From Cytophagaceae bacterium SCN 52-12 (GTDB lineage Bacteria > Bacteroidota > Bacteroidia > Cytophagales > Spirosomataceae): a stretch of 64,000 bases of DNA. Position 1 is the first letter of the stretch; every line of letters begins with the position of its first letter. The position numbers were made by a program, and so were the translations under genes. The notes under the pieces are model-generated. The model was not told the origin of the DNA. It was given only the letters and a program-made list of their open reading frames with translations, and did not search any database. Below, piece by piece: positions 43,258 to 52,255 of this stretch. The stretch covers positions 1-64,000 of the forward strand of contig MEDT01000042.1 in assembly GCA_001724175.1 (NCBI GenBank). Direction: 5' to 3'.

Positions 43258-43284
43258 GCCGGAAGCGCTACCAACACTCCCGGC
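43258..43284 (+). promoter_or_regulatory. susC leader hairpin related to unit A leader (unit B)
   Basis: GCCGG (43258-43262) pairs with CCGGC (43280-43284), an A/C mismatch follows, and a short inner stem carries a 7-nt loop CTACCAA. The unit A hairpin has the same layout with the outer pair changed from A-T to G-C and loop CTGGTAA. Both are preceded by CCATAAAAA. Confidence 0.6.
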
Positions 43285-43348
43285 TGATCGTCAGGGCAAA
43301 TTCCACAAAGTCCTATTTGTTACATTTTCACCTAACGTATACAAAACT

Positions 43349-46300
43349 ATGATTTTTTGTATTAGCAATGGTTCTGTTTCCCCAAAATTGAGCCATTCAC
43401 GCCTCTTTAAAAGGTCTTCCGACCAGGTGCGGTTCACCGGAACCTCCCAAAAGAAAATCATCATGCAGATCAAGCTTATCTCTTTCTTCATTCTGCTGGC
43501 CGGAATTCACGTGTTTGGCGAAAGCTATTCGCAGAAAGTTTCGCTTTCGGAGAAAAATGCATCCCTCGAAAAAGTTTTCCGGGAGATCAGGAAGCAAAGC
43601 GGCGTTATTTTCTGGTACGAAAGCAGCCTTCTGAAAAATGCCGGGAAAGTCGATATCCGCGTCAGGAACGCATCGCTGCCCGATGTGCTGAGCCGCCTGT
43701 TTGCAAACCAGCCTTTCAGCTACAGCATCGTAGAGAACACGGTGGTCATCAAGCCTAAAAAAATGCCGGCGAAAAGCGCTTCCGGCGCCGGTACGGACGA
43801 GTTCCCCGTCATGCCGGCCCGCGAAGCCACCACTACCGGGCAGGAATGGAGGACTCCGGCGCTCGTATCGAAAATCAAAATGCTCGCTGTGGAAACCATA
43901 CCCGTCCGCGGAAGGGTTACCGACGAAAAAGGCGAAGGCCTCCCCGGTGTAAGCATCCTCGTCAAAGGCACCCAGCAGGGTACCGTCACGGACGGGACCG
44001 GCGCGTTCGTTCTGAACGTTCCGGACGAAAACGCCGTGCTGGTTTTTTCCTTTGTCGGGTATACAACCGTAGAGCGGACTGTCGGCAGGCAGACATTGCT
44101 CGACGTTTCGCTGCAGGTCGATCAGAAAGCCCTGGAGGAGATCGTAGTGGTAGGTTACGGAGAGCAAAAGAAGGTGAACGTGATCGGCTCCGTTGCCCAG
44201 ATCGGATCGGAGGCCCTGGAAAACCGGCCCGTGACCCAGCTCGCGCATGCCATTACGGGGCAGATGCCGGGCGTGACGGTAACCGTACGGTCGGGCCGCC
44301 CCGGCGCTAACCCCGGTACGGTGCGGGTAAGGGGGGTAGGCTCATTCGGCGCCACACCCGACGCCCTTGTCCTGATAGACGGTATCCCGGGGAATATGAA
44401 TGATATCAACCCCGATGACATACAGACTATTTCTGTACTGAAAGATGCCTCTGCCGCGGCTATATATGGCGCCCGCTCGGCAAACGGCGTAGTCCTGATC
44501 ACGACCAAAACAGGTACGACCGGAAAAGTAGCCATTTCCTACAGCGGCTATACCGGTTTCAACAAGGCCACGAAGCTGCCCGACTTTGTAAACTCATGGG
44601 AATATGCCGAGATGTACAACATTGCTTCGGGCACCAACAGCTTTACCGCCGACGATATTGCCAAATACCGCAGCCAGTCGGATCCTGACAACTACCCGAA
44701 TACCCGCTTCCTCGAGCAGCTTTTTTCGGGGAAAGGCTTCCAGACCGGCCATACCGTGAACCTCAACGGCGGCAACGAGAAGGCCAGGTATTTCCTCTCT
44801 GCAGGCTATCTCAACCAGAAGGGGATTATCCCCAAAAACTCCTACGAGCGCTATAATTTCAGGCTGAACCTGGAAAACAATCTGGGCAGGAATTTCTACC
44901 TTACCACGCGGTTGAGCGGCTCTTTCGACGAAAGGGACGAACCCCAGGCTACCGCCAATAAAGGCGGGGAGCTGACCGATCAGCTTATCCAGAATGCCAT
45001 CAGATACCCGGCCGTATTCCTCGGGCAGGCTTCTAACGGCGACTACGGGATCGGACCGGAAAGCGGAGGCACGCCGGTATCGTGGCTGGCGTCGGGTTCT
45101 TACCTCAGAAACCCGAGAACAAGGATCGGTACTAATTTTAAGCTTGACTGGAAGCCTGTCAAAGAGCTTGTGTTCTCGGCAATCGGCGGCTATAACTTCG
45201 ATTTCATCGAGCAAACTTCCTACCGGTCGTCGCAAAAGCTCAATGAGCAGGTTTACCTCGGTCAGTCTAACCTGAATCAGTTCCGCAACAAAGGCATATT
45301 CAGGACAGCGCAGTTCCTGGGCGAGTATTCCAAAGATATCGGTCGGACAAGACTGGACTTCCTCGTTGGTTATTCTTTTGAAAACCAGAAGCTTGACAGC
45401 TTGTCGGGCTACCGGCAGAATTTCCCCAGCAACGACTACACCTACCCGTCCATGGGCGGCGCCGACAACCAGCAGTTTAACGGGAGTGCGCAGGAATGGG
45501 CTATACAGTCATTGTTTTCGAGGTTAAAGCTGAACATAAATGAGAAATATCTTTTCGAAGGAACCCTGCGGTACGACGGCTCATCGAGGTTTCCGGATAG
45601 CAACAAATATGCCGTATTCCCGGCTTTTGCCGCAGGATGGCGTATTTCCGAAGAAGAGTTCCTGAGAAATCTCCAGTGGCTGTCCAATTTAAAGCTGAAG
45701 GCTTCCTGGGGGATACTGGGTAACCAGAATATAGGCAATTACCCCTACCAGGTGGTATTGAACTCCGGCAGGAACTATCCTTTCGGAAGCGCGATCTCCA
45801 CAGGCGCAGCCTATTCGACCTATAAAGATGCCAACATCAGATGGGAATCGACCGAAACCACGGATGTCGGGATCGAAGCCGGGTTCTTTAAAAACAGCCT
45901 GGGCGTGAACGTCACCTATTTCAGCAGGAACACGACCGACATTCTCTTCAAGCCTTCTTCCAGCGTGTCGACCATCCTGGGTGTCGGGATCAGCGAGACC
46001 AATACCGGCCAGGCAACCAACAAAGGCTGGGAGTTTGATGCTATCTACCGGAACAGCTACCGGAAGCTCCAGTATTCCGTAAAAGGCAATTTCTCCATTA
46101 TCAACAACAAGGTAGTGACGCTCGGCCTGGGCAATGTTATCCAGCCCAACGGCCTGGTAGGGAACGGATCCGATCTTTTTGTGGGCTACCCGATGGAGAT
46201 GTATTACGGCTATGTGTCGGACGGCGTTTTCCTCGACCAGGACGATATCAGCTCATGGCCGACCCAAACCGCCGTTACGCCGAGCCCCCAGGCAGGAGAT

Positions 46301-46876
46301 TTCCGGTATAAGGATATCAGCGGCCCTGACGGCGTGCCCGACGGCAAGGTCGATCCTACCTACGACAGGGTATTCCTGGGGAGCAGGATCCCGAAATATA
46401 CCTACGGCTTTAATTTCGATGTCAAATACCGCGGGTTCGACCTGGGGATATTCCTCCAGGGAATTGCCGGGGTAGAGGGGCGGCTGACCGGCTATGCCGA
46501 TGTAGCCTTCTTCAACCTGGGCAATATACAGCGCTGGCAAATGGAAGGCCGGTTTAACCCTGACCAGCCCGTAAGGTACCCGGCGTACCCGCGCCTCGAA
46601 GTAGTGAGCAACAGCGGTACGCCCAACAACGTGATTTCCGATTTCTGGGTGCTGAATGCTTCCTACCTCAGGCTGAAAAATATACAGCTGGGCTATACCC
46701 TGCCGTCCATCCTGACAAACAAGCTCAGGATCAATCACGTCAGGATTTATTCCAGCGTCGAAAACCCGGTCACCTGGAGTAATTACCGCCCCGGCTGGGA
46801 CCCTGAGATCAATACCGGCGGGGCCTATTATCCCATTCTTTCTACCTATACATTTGGTCTTAATGTCAGGTTTTAG
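43349..46876 (+). CDS. SusC-type TonB-dependent receptor with STN signalling domain (unit B)
   Basis: With the ATG at 43349 the protein has 1175 aa; the Met at 43463 (MQIKLISFFILLAGIHVFG) is an alternative that still keeps the signal peptide. The frame from 43256 starts at the leader hairpin and was rejected. After the signal (ending near YSQ) come STN (VSLSEKNASLEKVFREIRKQSGVIFWYE), a linker of about 60 residues, a carboxypeptidase-like domain (GRVTDEKGEGLPGVSILVKG), a plug (VVVGYGEQKKVNVIGSV) and the barrel ending TFGLNVRF. It imports the unit B glycan and signals to FecR. Confidence 0.93.
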   Translation: MIFCISNGSVSPKLSHSRLFKRSSDQVRFTGTSQKKIIMQIKLISFFILLAGIHVFGESYSQKVSLSEKNASLEKVFREIRKQSGVIFWYESSLLKNAGKVDIRVRNASLPDVLSRLFANQPFSYSIVENTVVIKPKKMPAKSASGAGTDEFPVMPAREATTTGQEWRTPALVSKIKMLAVETIPVRGRVTDEKGEGLPGVSILVKGTQQGTVTDGTGAFVLNVPDENAVLVFSFVGYTTVERTVGRQTLLDVSLQVDQKALEEIVVVGYGEQKKVNVIGSVAQIGSEALENRPVTQLAHAITGQMPGVTVTVRSGRPGANPGTVRVRGVGSFGATPDALVLIDGIPGNMNDINPDDIQTISVLKDASAAAIYGARSANGVVLITTKTGTTGKVAISYSGYTGFNKATKLPDFVNSWEYAEMYNIASGTNSFTADDIAKYRSQSDPDNYPNTRFLEQLFSGKGFQTGHTVNLNGGNEKARYFLSAGYLNQKGIIPKNSYERYNFRLNLENNLGRNFYLTTRLSGSFDERDEPQATANKGGELTDQLIQNAIRYPAVFLGQASNGDYGIGPESGGTPVSWLASGSYLRNPRTRIGTNFKLDWKPVKELVFSAIGGYNFDFIEQTSYRSSQKLNEQVYLGQSNLNQFRNKGIFRTAQFLGEYSKDIGRTRLDFLVGYSFENQKLDSLSGYRQNFPSNDYTYPSMGGADNQQFNGSAQEWAIQSLFSRLKLNINEKYLFEGTLRYDGSSRFPDSNKYAVFPAFAAGWRISEEEFLRNLQWLSNLKLKASWGILGNQNIGNYPYQVVLNSGRNYPFGSAISTGAAYSTYKDANIRWESTETTDVGIEAGFFKNSLGVNVTYFSRNTTDILFKPSSSVSTILGVGISETNTGQATNKGWEFDAIYRNSYRKLQYSVKGNFSIINNKVVTLGLGNVIQPNGLVGNGSDLFVGYPMEMYYGYVSDGVFLDQDDISSWPTQTAVTPSPQAGDFRYKDISGPDGVPDGKVDPTYDRVFLGSRIPKYTYGFNFDVKYRGFDLGIFLQGIAGVEGRLTGYADVAFFNLGNIQRWQMEGRFNPDQPVRYPAYPRLEVVSNSGTPNNVISDFWVLNASYLRLKNIQLGYTLPSILTNKLRINHVRIYSSVENPVTWSNYRPGWDPEINTGGAYYPILSTYTFGLNVRF

Positions 46877-46969
46877 GCTGGAGGTTTTAGGTTTCAGCAT
46901 ACAAACGATTGATAAACAAACAGCTAACGGCTAAAACCTAACAGCTAATAGCTCAACCCTTTTATTCAA
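46877..46969 (+). promoter_or_regulatory. Composite heptamer leader between susC and susD (unit B)
   Basis: The left arm (GGAGGTTTTAG then GTTTCAG, 46880-46897) is followed by a spacer and five direct heptamers at 46924-46958: CTAACGG, CTAAAAC, CTAACAG, CTAATAG, CTCAACC. Then come 11 nt and the ATG at 46970. The layout matches the leaders at 9105 and 56983. Confidence 0.65.
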
Positions 46970-48610
46970 ATGAAAGTCAAGATAAAACAATATATGATGT
47001 GGGGCGCCCTGGCCATTTCGTGCGCCTCGTGCGATGACCAGCTCAGGCAGTTCCCTACCGATGCATTCGCACAGGATAACTTCTGGACTTCGGAATCCAA
47101 TACCATGATCGCGCTTGCCGGCATGTACAGGGGCGGGATCACCTACGGAACTGGTGTAGTCCCCAACGACTGGTGGTCTTATTTCGGAAGCATTCACCTG
47201 GAATTTGCTACAGACAACGCCTATGACAGGAGAGGAGATAACTCCACTTACAACCGGCTGACCAACGGAACGCTGCTGCCCAACAACGACGTGATCAAAG
47301 GATACTGGTCAGCCTCCTATAAACGAATCGCGATATGCAACGATTTTCTCCAGAACATCGGGAAAGTGCCCATGGAGGAAAGCAAGATAAAGCGCATGGC
47401 AGCCGAGGCGAAGTTTCTCCGGGCTACCCAGTATTTCTATCTTTCCCAGTATTGGGGGAGCGTCCCGCTCGTAACCAGCACCCTGACTCCGGATGAAGCC
47501 AACAACGTGGACAAAGAAAGCAAAGCCGCTGTTGTCAGCTTTGTCATAGAAGAGCTGAAGGCTGCAGCCGCAGACCTTCCGCAGTTCGGAGCACTCGGGG
47601 AATCAGAGCACGGCAGGGCTTCCAAACAGGCTGCGCTGGCCTTCCTGGGCAGGATCCTGCTAAGCGAGAAAAAATTCGGGGAAGCGTCCGACGCATGGCG
47701 GGCCATCATCGACCTGGGCGACAATGATATCGACCCGGAATATGCCGGGCTGTTCAATCCTGCCAGGGAAATGAGCAAGGAAAATATATTCAACCTGAAG
47801 TACCTGGGCGGACAGGCCAGCAATGCCATGCCGCAGCACTCTTACCCGGCCATGTTAGGCGGCTGGCACCTCTTTAACCCGCTCGGAAGCCTGGCCGATG
47901 AGTACGGTTTTGACGACGGTACCCCTTTCTCTTACGACAGCCCCAAATTCAACTACAAGAACATGGGCGCCAATCGGGATCCCCGGTTCAGGTATACCTT
48001 CGTGTGGGACGGCAGCACATTCGGAGGCAAAAAATATGTCTGTCATCCCGATTCCGTCAACTCGCTCGACCAGCTGACCTATTCGAAGCAGGCTACGCGT
48101 ACGGGTTACGGGCTCCGTAAATTCTTTGATGAATCGTTTACCGGCGGATTGGTGACGGATTACGGCGGGGATATTCCCGTTATCCGGTACGCCGAAGTGC
48201 TGCTGAGCTACCTGGAAGCCGAGCTGGAAGGAGGGAAAGCAATCAGCCAGGAGCTTCTCGATCAAACCATCAACAAAGTACGGGGCAGGGCGTCGGTCGG
48301 CTTGCCCCCGGTTACGGTCACTGATCCGGAGCAGCTAAGAACCATACTCCGCCGGGAAAGAAGGATCGAGCTTGCTTTTGAAGGCCACCGGCTCTGGGAT
48401 CTGCTGAGATGGGGCATCGCCGACCAGGTGCTTGCCGGCGACTTCTGGGGAGCGGCTTTCCCCGACTCCAAACGTTATCCTACGGCTTCGCAGAAAACAG
48501 ACCCGCTTTCACGCTGGTTTGTGACTTCCAAAAAATTCAGGAAAGGACAGGACGAGACCTGGCCCGTTCCCGAATCGGAAGTGAACGTGAACCCGAAGCT
48601 GGGGAATTGA
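46970..48610 (+). CDS. SusD/RagB family lipoprotein (unit B)
   Basis: The 546-aa protein has a lipoprotein signal with Cys near residues 18-21 (AISCASCDDQ). The SusD features are MAAEAKFLRATQYFYLSQYWGSVPLVT and LRRERRIELAFEGHRLWDLLRWG near the C-terminus, ending NPKLGN. It is the surface partner of the preceding SusC. The susC-susD gap (93 bp) is unusually long and holds the composite heptamer leader; in the other two complete pairs of this window the gap is 4-10 bp. Confidence 0.93.
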   Translation: MKVKIKQYMMWGALAISCASCDDQLRQFPTDAFAQDNFWTSESNTMIALAGMYRGGITYGTGVVPNDWWSYFGSIHLEFATDNAYDRRGDNSTYNRLTNGTLLPNNDVIKGYWSASYKRIAICNDFLQNIGKVPMEESKIKRMAAEAKFLRATQYFYLSQYWGSVPLVTSTLTPDEANNVDKESKAAVVSFVIEELKAAAADLPQFGALGESEHGRASKQAALAFLGRILLSEKKFGEASDAWRAIIDLGDNDIDPEYAGLFNPAREMSKENIFNLKYLGGQASNAMPQHSYPAMLGGWHLFNPLGSLADEYGFDDGTPFSYDSPKFNYKNMGANRDPRFRYTFVWDGSTFGGKKYVCHPDSVNSLDQLTYSKQATRTGYGLRKFFDESFTGGLVTDYGGDIPVIRYAEVLLSYLEAELEGGKAISQELLDQTINKVRGRASVGLPPVTVTDPEQLRTILRRERRIELAFEGHRLWDLLRWGIADQVLAGDFWGAAFPDSKRYPTASQKTDPLSRWFVTSKKFRKGQDETWPVPESEVNVNPKLGN

Positions 48611-48705
48611 AGCTATTCTTGTTTATTTTGATGAAATGTCCGTGACTAAATCAAAGATTAGTACACAAGCGGTCCGCCGCCGCGGTCGTCATCAATAACA
48701 GAGTA

Positions 48706-48791
48706 GATGCGTAGCATCGACCGATTGCGTAGCCCCCGACTGAAGTCGGGGGAATGCGAAACCGGGTAATCAAACCAAGAGCCGTAGGCTC
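48706..48791. repeat. Triplet of short hairpins (REP-like interspersed element, copy 2)
   Basis: GATGC-GTA-GCATC (48706-48718), CCCCCGACT/AGTCGGGGG (48733-48752) and GAGCC-GTA-GGCTC (48779-48791) repeat the order and loop size of the element at 14853. The first palindrome is identical in both copies; the other two keep pairing with different bases. Confidence 0.68.
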
Positions 48792-48815
48792 GACACATTT
48801 TAGAAATTTATACAC

Positions 48816-50555
48816 ATGAAACAATTCCGTCAATGGCTGATAGGGGGTGCCCTGCTGATCTCGGCAGCGTACACCGGCTCCATTATCCCCAGGGTCTTCC
48901 AGAACGATGTCCCGATCGTACAGCAGGAATACCTGAAAGCTTACGGGAAACGCGAGCCGGTCAAACCCAAAACCGCGCAGCCCAATATCCTGTTCATTAC
49001 GAGCGACCAGCATTACTGGATGCGCATGGGATACAACGACCCGACGGTTAAAACTCCTAACCTCGACAGGCTCGCAAAATCGGGCACGATCTTCGACAGG
49101 GCCTATACCTGTAATCCCGTTTGCACCCCTACCAGGGCATCGATGATCACAGGGCTGTATCCCTCCCAGCACGGCGCGTACGCGCTGGGTACCAAGCTGC
49201 CTGAAACGGTTCCTACCATCGGGAACTATCTCAGCGAATTGGGCTACAGCTCCGCGATAGTCGGGAAGGCGCATTTTATGCCGCTGGCGGGGAATGCCGA
49301 ATACCCGTCGCTGGAAGCCTACCCGGTGCTCCAGGACCTGGATTTCTGGCGAAAATACCGCGGCCCGTTCTACGGGTTCGAACATGCCGAGCTGGCGCGC
49401 CCGCACGGGGACGAATCTCATATCGGGCAGCACTATGCCATCTGGATGGAAGAGAAGCTGAAAAAGGAAGGGCGTTCGCCCGATGAATGGAAAAAATGGT
49501 TCCGCAAGCCCGATGCAGCCAAATTCAGGGATTCTAATCCTGCCATGCGTAGGATCATGGAGGAACATTCCGCCACCGGAGAAGCCCAGTATGGCGCCTG
49601 GAATATCCCGGAAGACTACCACCTCAATGCCTGGATCGCTTCGCAGACCATCGCCAATCTCGACAGGGCAAAAAAAGAAGGGAAGCCGTTCTTTATCTGG
49701 GCCAGCTTCTTCGATCCGCATCCACCCTATCTCGTATCCGAACCGTGGGCTTCCATGTATAAGCCGGAGGACATGAAAATGCCTGAGGTAGCGAAAAACG
49801 ACCTCGACGATATGCCCTACCATTACCGCATGACCCAGACCTATGAAAAAGGCTGGGGCGCCCGGTTTGACGAGGATGGGTTCGGTATCCACGGGCTGCA
49901 TACCCACCTGAGAGATCCTGAGAAAAACAAAAAAGACATGGCCATCTACTACGGCATGATCTCGATGATGGACAAGTACATCGGCCTTATACTCGATCAT
50001 CTTGACAAAACGGGGTTGAGAGAAAATACCGTCATCGTATTCACCACCGATCACGGGCACCATATCGGCACCCACAATTTGTACGCCAAGGGCGGATTTG
50101 CTTTTGAAGAAGACCTGCGCATTCCTTTCATCGTATCCTGGAAAAACCAGGTACCGGCGAATAAAAGAACCGATGCGCTGGTTTCTGTCGTGGACCTCGC
50201 GCCCACCTTTCTGACCCTGGCGGGAAGAGAAAAGCCCCTGACGATGGCCGGTCTGGACGTCTCGCCGTTGTGGCTCGGGAAAACAGACCGGGTAAGAGAC
50301 TGGGTAATTGCTGAAAATCATTTTCAGCGCACCAAATTTTACCAAAAAAGCTATATTGAGGACCGGTACAAGGTAACCTGGTACATGCAAAGCGATGAAG
50401 GCGAGCTTTTTGACCTTGAAAAAGACCCGGGCGAATTCAATAACCTATGGGATCAAAAGGAATACCAGGAGCTCAAGCTGCAGCTCCTGCACCGGGCCAT
50501 GAAAGCCGATATGGCGAAGGAAACCTGCTGGATGCCGAGGATCGGGCCGGCGTAG
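48816..50555 (+). CDS. Family S1 sulfatase, formylglycine (Cys) type, gene 1
   Basis: The 579-aa protein has an N-terminal hydrophobic segment (about 6-22; WLIGGALLISAAYTGSII). The sulfatase signature is NPVCTPTRASMITG, with Cys103 to be converted to formylglycine. NILFITSDQHYWMRMG supplies the metal Asp pair, and VIVFTTDHGHHIGTHNLYAKGG is the second metal site. A choline-sulfatase-like or S1 glycan sulfatase is likely. It should desulfate the unit B glycan. It lies 205 bp after susD, beyond the hairpin triplet, and needs a formylglycine-generating enzyme encoded elsewhere. Confidence 0.9.
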   Translation: MKQFRQWLIGGALLISAAYTGSIIPRVFQNDVPIVQQEYLKAYGKREPVKPKTAQPNILFITSDQHYWMRMGYNDPTVKTPNLDRLAKSGTIFDRAYTCNPVCTPTRASMITGLYPSQHGAYALGTKLPETVPTIGNYLSELGYSSAIVGKAHFMPLAGNAEYPSLEAYPVLQDLDFWRKYRGPFYGFEHAELARPHGDESHIGQHYAIWMEEKLKKEGRSPDEWKKWFRKPDAAKFRDSNPAMRRIMEEHSATGEAQYGAWNIPEDYHLNAWIASQTIANLDRAKKEGKPFFIWASFFDPHPPYLVSEPWASMYKPEDMKMPEVAKNDLDDMPYHYRMTQTYEKGWGARFDEDGFGIHGLHTHLRDPEKNKKDMAIYYGMISMMDKYIGLILDHLDKTGLRENTVIVFTTDHGHHIGTHNLYAKGGFAFEEDLRIPFIVSWKNQVPANKRTDALVSVVDLAPTFLTLAGREKPLTMAGLDVSPLWLGKTDRVRDWVIAENHFQRTKFYQKSYIEDRYKVTWYMQSDEGELFDLEKDPGEFNNLWDQKEYQELKLQLLHRAMKADMAKETCWMPRIGPA

Positions 50556-50600
50556 CAGCGATCCGGAGACCGGCTATCGGAAGTCAGCTATCGGCGCGCC

Positions 50601-50657
50601 GCATTGCCTCATCATCACATTGTCACATTACCTCATCGTCTCATTAATTTTTTTAAT
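50601..50657 (+). repeat. Octamer array before a start codon (copy 3)
   Basis: GCATTGCC, TCATCATC, ACATTGTC, ACATTACC, TCATCGTC and TCATTAAT run in 8-bp phase (50601-50648), then TTTTTTAAT and the ATG at 50658. Confidence 0.55.
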
Positions 50658-52196
50658 ATGAAAATTATCGTTAGCTTTTCCCTGCTAATATGCCTGGCGG
50701 CCTGTCAGACCCGTCATAAAGAGGAAAAAGAGAACTCCGGAAAACCCAATATCATCATCATCAACATGGACGACCTCGGCTACGGGGACGTGGGAGCCTA
50801 TGGCGCGACGGAATTGAAAACACCTAATTTTGATCGCCTGGCCAATGGGGGGATCCGTTTCACCAATGGTCATTCGACCTCCTCTACCTGCACGCCGAGC
50901 AGGTTTGCGCTGATTACCGGTGTTTATCCCTGGCGGAATAGTGAAGCCAAAATTCTCCCCGGGACAGCGCCCCTCATCATCGACACTGCCCAGGCCACCA
51001 TCGCGTCGGTGCTGAAGGGAGCAGGCTATCGTACGGGCGTGGTCGGCAAATGGCACCTCGGATTGGGCGACGGGCATGCCGACTGGAACAAGCCCATTTC
51101 ACCGGGCCCTAACCAGCTCGGATTTGACTATGCCTACATTATGGCGGCCACGCAAGACCGGGTGCCTACTGTCTATATTGAAGACGGATCCGTCGTAGGG
51201 CTGGACCCGAACGACCCGATCGAGGTAAGCTACGAGCAGAACTTTGAAGGCGAGCCGACCGCCCTCACCCACCCCGAAATGCTCACCATGAAATGGCACC
51301 ACGGCCATAACCAGAGCATTGTAAACGGCGTACCCAGGATAGGGTTTATGAAGGGCGGGAAAAAAGCGCTCTGGAAAGACGAGGATATGGCCGATCATTT
51401 TCTGGCAAAAGCCCGTGATTTTGTCGAAAGCAATAAAAACCAACCGTTCTTTCTCTATTACGCTATGCAGCAGCCTCACGTGCCGCGTACCCCCCACCCC
51501 CGCTTCGCCGGGACGACCGGCCTGGGCCCCCGGGGAGACGTGATCGCTGAAGCCGACTGGTGCGTAGGGGAGTTTCTGAAGACGCTTGAAGACAATAAGC
51601 TGCTGGAGAACACGCTTATTATCTTCACCAGCGACAACGGCCCGGTCGTCAACGACGGATATCATGACGACGCCGTCGAAAAGCTTGGGAAACATACGCC
51701 TGCAGGCCCGCTGAGAGGCGGCAAATACAGCTTATTTGAAGGCGGGACCCGTGTCCCGTTCATTACCTACTGGAAGGGGACGATCCAACCGGGCGTTTCG
51801 GATGCTCTCGTATGCCAGGTCGACCTGATGGCTTCACTGTCTGCCCTGGCAGGCCAAAGCTATTCAGGACAGGACAGCCAGGACCTCCTCGATGTTCTGC
51901 TTGGAAAAAGCAGCCGGGGAAGAGCCAATCTGGTGCTGGAAGCTTCGGGCAGGACTGCGCTCAGGGAAGGCGACTGGCTGCTTATTCCGCCTTATAAAGG
52001 ACAGGCCGTGAACAAGCACGTGAATATCGAGCTGGGGAATGCGCTCGAATACCAGCTGTATGATCTCGGCAAAGATCTGGCCCAGCAACATAATCTTGCG
52101 AAGGAAAACGAAGAAAAGGTAAAACAAATGGCTCAAACGCTGGAGAGCATCCAGGGCAAGCCTGCCGGCGACGTCCCTGAGCTGGAGCTGAAATAA
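50658..52196 (+). CDS. Family S1 sulfatase, formylglycine (Cys) type, gene 2 (lipoprotein)
   Basis: The 512-aa protein starts MKIIVSFSLLICLAACQTRHK, with the lipid Cys at residue 16. The longer frame from 50604 covers the octamer array and was rejected. The signature is TCTPSRFALITG with Cys78, and TGVVGKWHLG, NIIIINMDDLGYGDVG and IFTSDNGPVVNDG mark the arylsulfatase-A-like branch. It differs clearly from gene 1 and probably removes sulfate from another position. It closes unit B and is followed by a strong terminator. Confidence 0.9.
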   Translation: MKIIVSFSLLICLAACQTRHKEEKENSGKPNIIIINMDDLGYGDVGAYGATELKTPNFDRLANGGIRFTNGHSTSSTCTPSRFALITGVYPWRNSEAKILPGTAPLIIDTAQATIASVLKGAGYRTGVVGKWHLGLGDGHADWNKPISPGPNQLGFDYAYIMAATQDRVPTVYIEDGSVVGLDPNDPIEVSYEQNFEGEPTALTHPEMLTMKWHHGHNQSIVNGVPRIGFMKGGKKALWKDEDMADHFLAKARDFVESNKNQPFFLYYAMQQPHVPRTPHPRFAGTTGLGPRGDVIAEADWCVGEFLKTLEDNKLLENTLIIFTSDNGPVVNDGYHDDAVEKLGKHTPAGPLRGGKYSLFEGGTRVPFITYWKGTIQPGVSDALVCQVDLMASLSALAGQSYSGQDSQDLLDVLLGKSSRGRANLVLEASGRTALREGDWLLIPPYKGQAVNKHVNIELGNALEYQLYDLGKDLAQQHNLAKENEEKVKQMAQTLESIQGKPAGDVPELELK

Positions 52197-52209
52197 CGAT
52201 GGGAAAGCT

Positions 52210-52255
52210 GCCTGGTCTCCCTCGCCGGCAAGGGCCGCGGGAGACCAGGCTTTTT
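52210..52255 (+). terminator. Rho-independent terminator after unit B
   Basis: GCCTGGTCTCCC (52210-52221) pairs perfectly with GGGAGACCAGGC (52239-52250) and is followed by TTTTT. It lies 14 bp after the sulfatase stop and between convergent genes, so it may act in both directions. Confidence 0.82.

Noticed and set aside
43256..43348. Upstream start of the unit B susC
   Set aside because: It would begin in the leader hairpin; the first Met after it gives a normal receptor N-terminus.
48651..50390. 579-aa open frame antisense to the first sulfatase
   Set aside because: It mirrors the sulfatase gene in the opposite strand, has no recognisable domain, and is a typical shadow of G+C-rich coding sequence.
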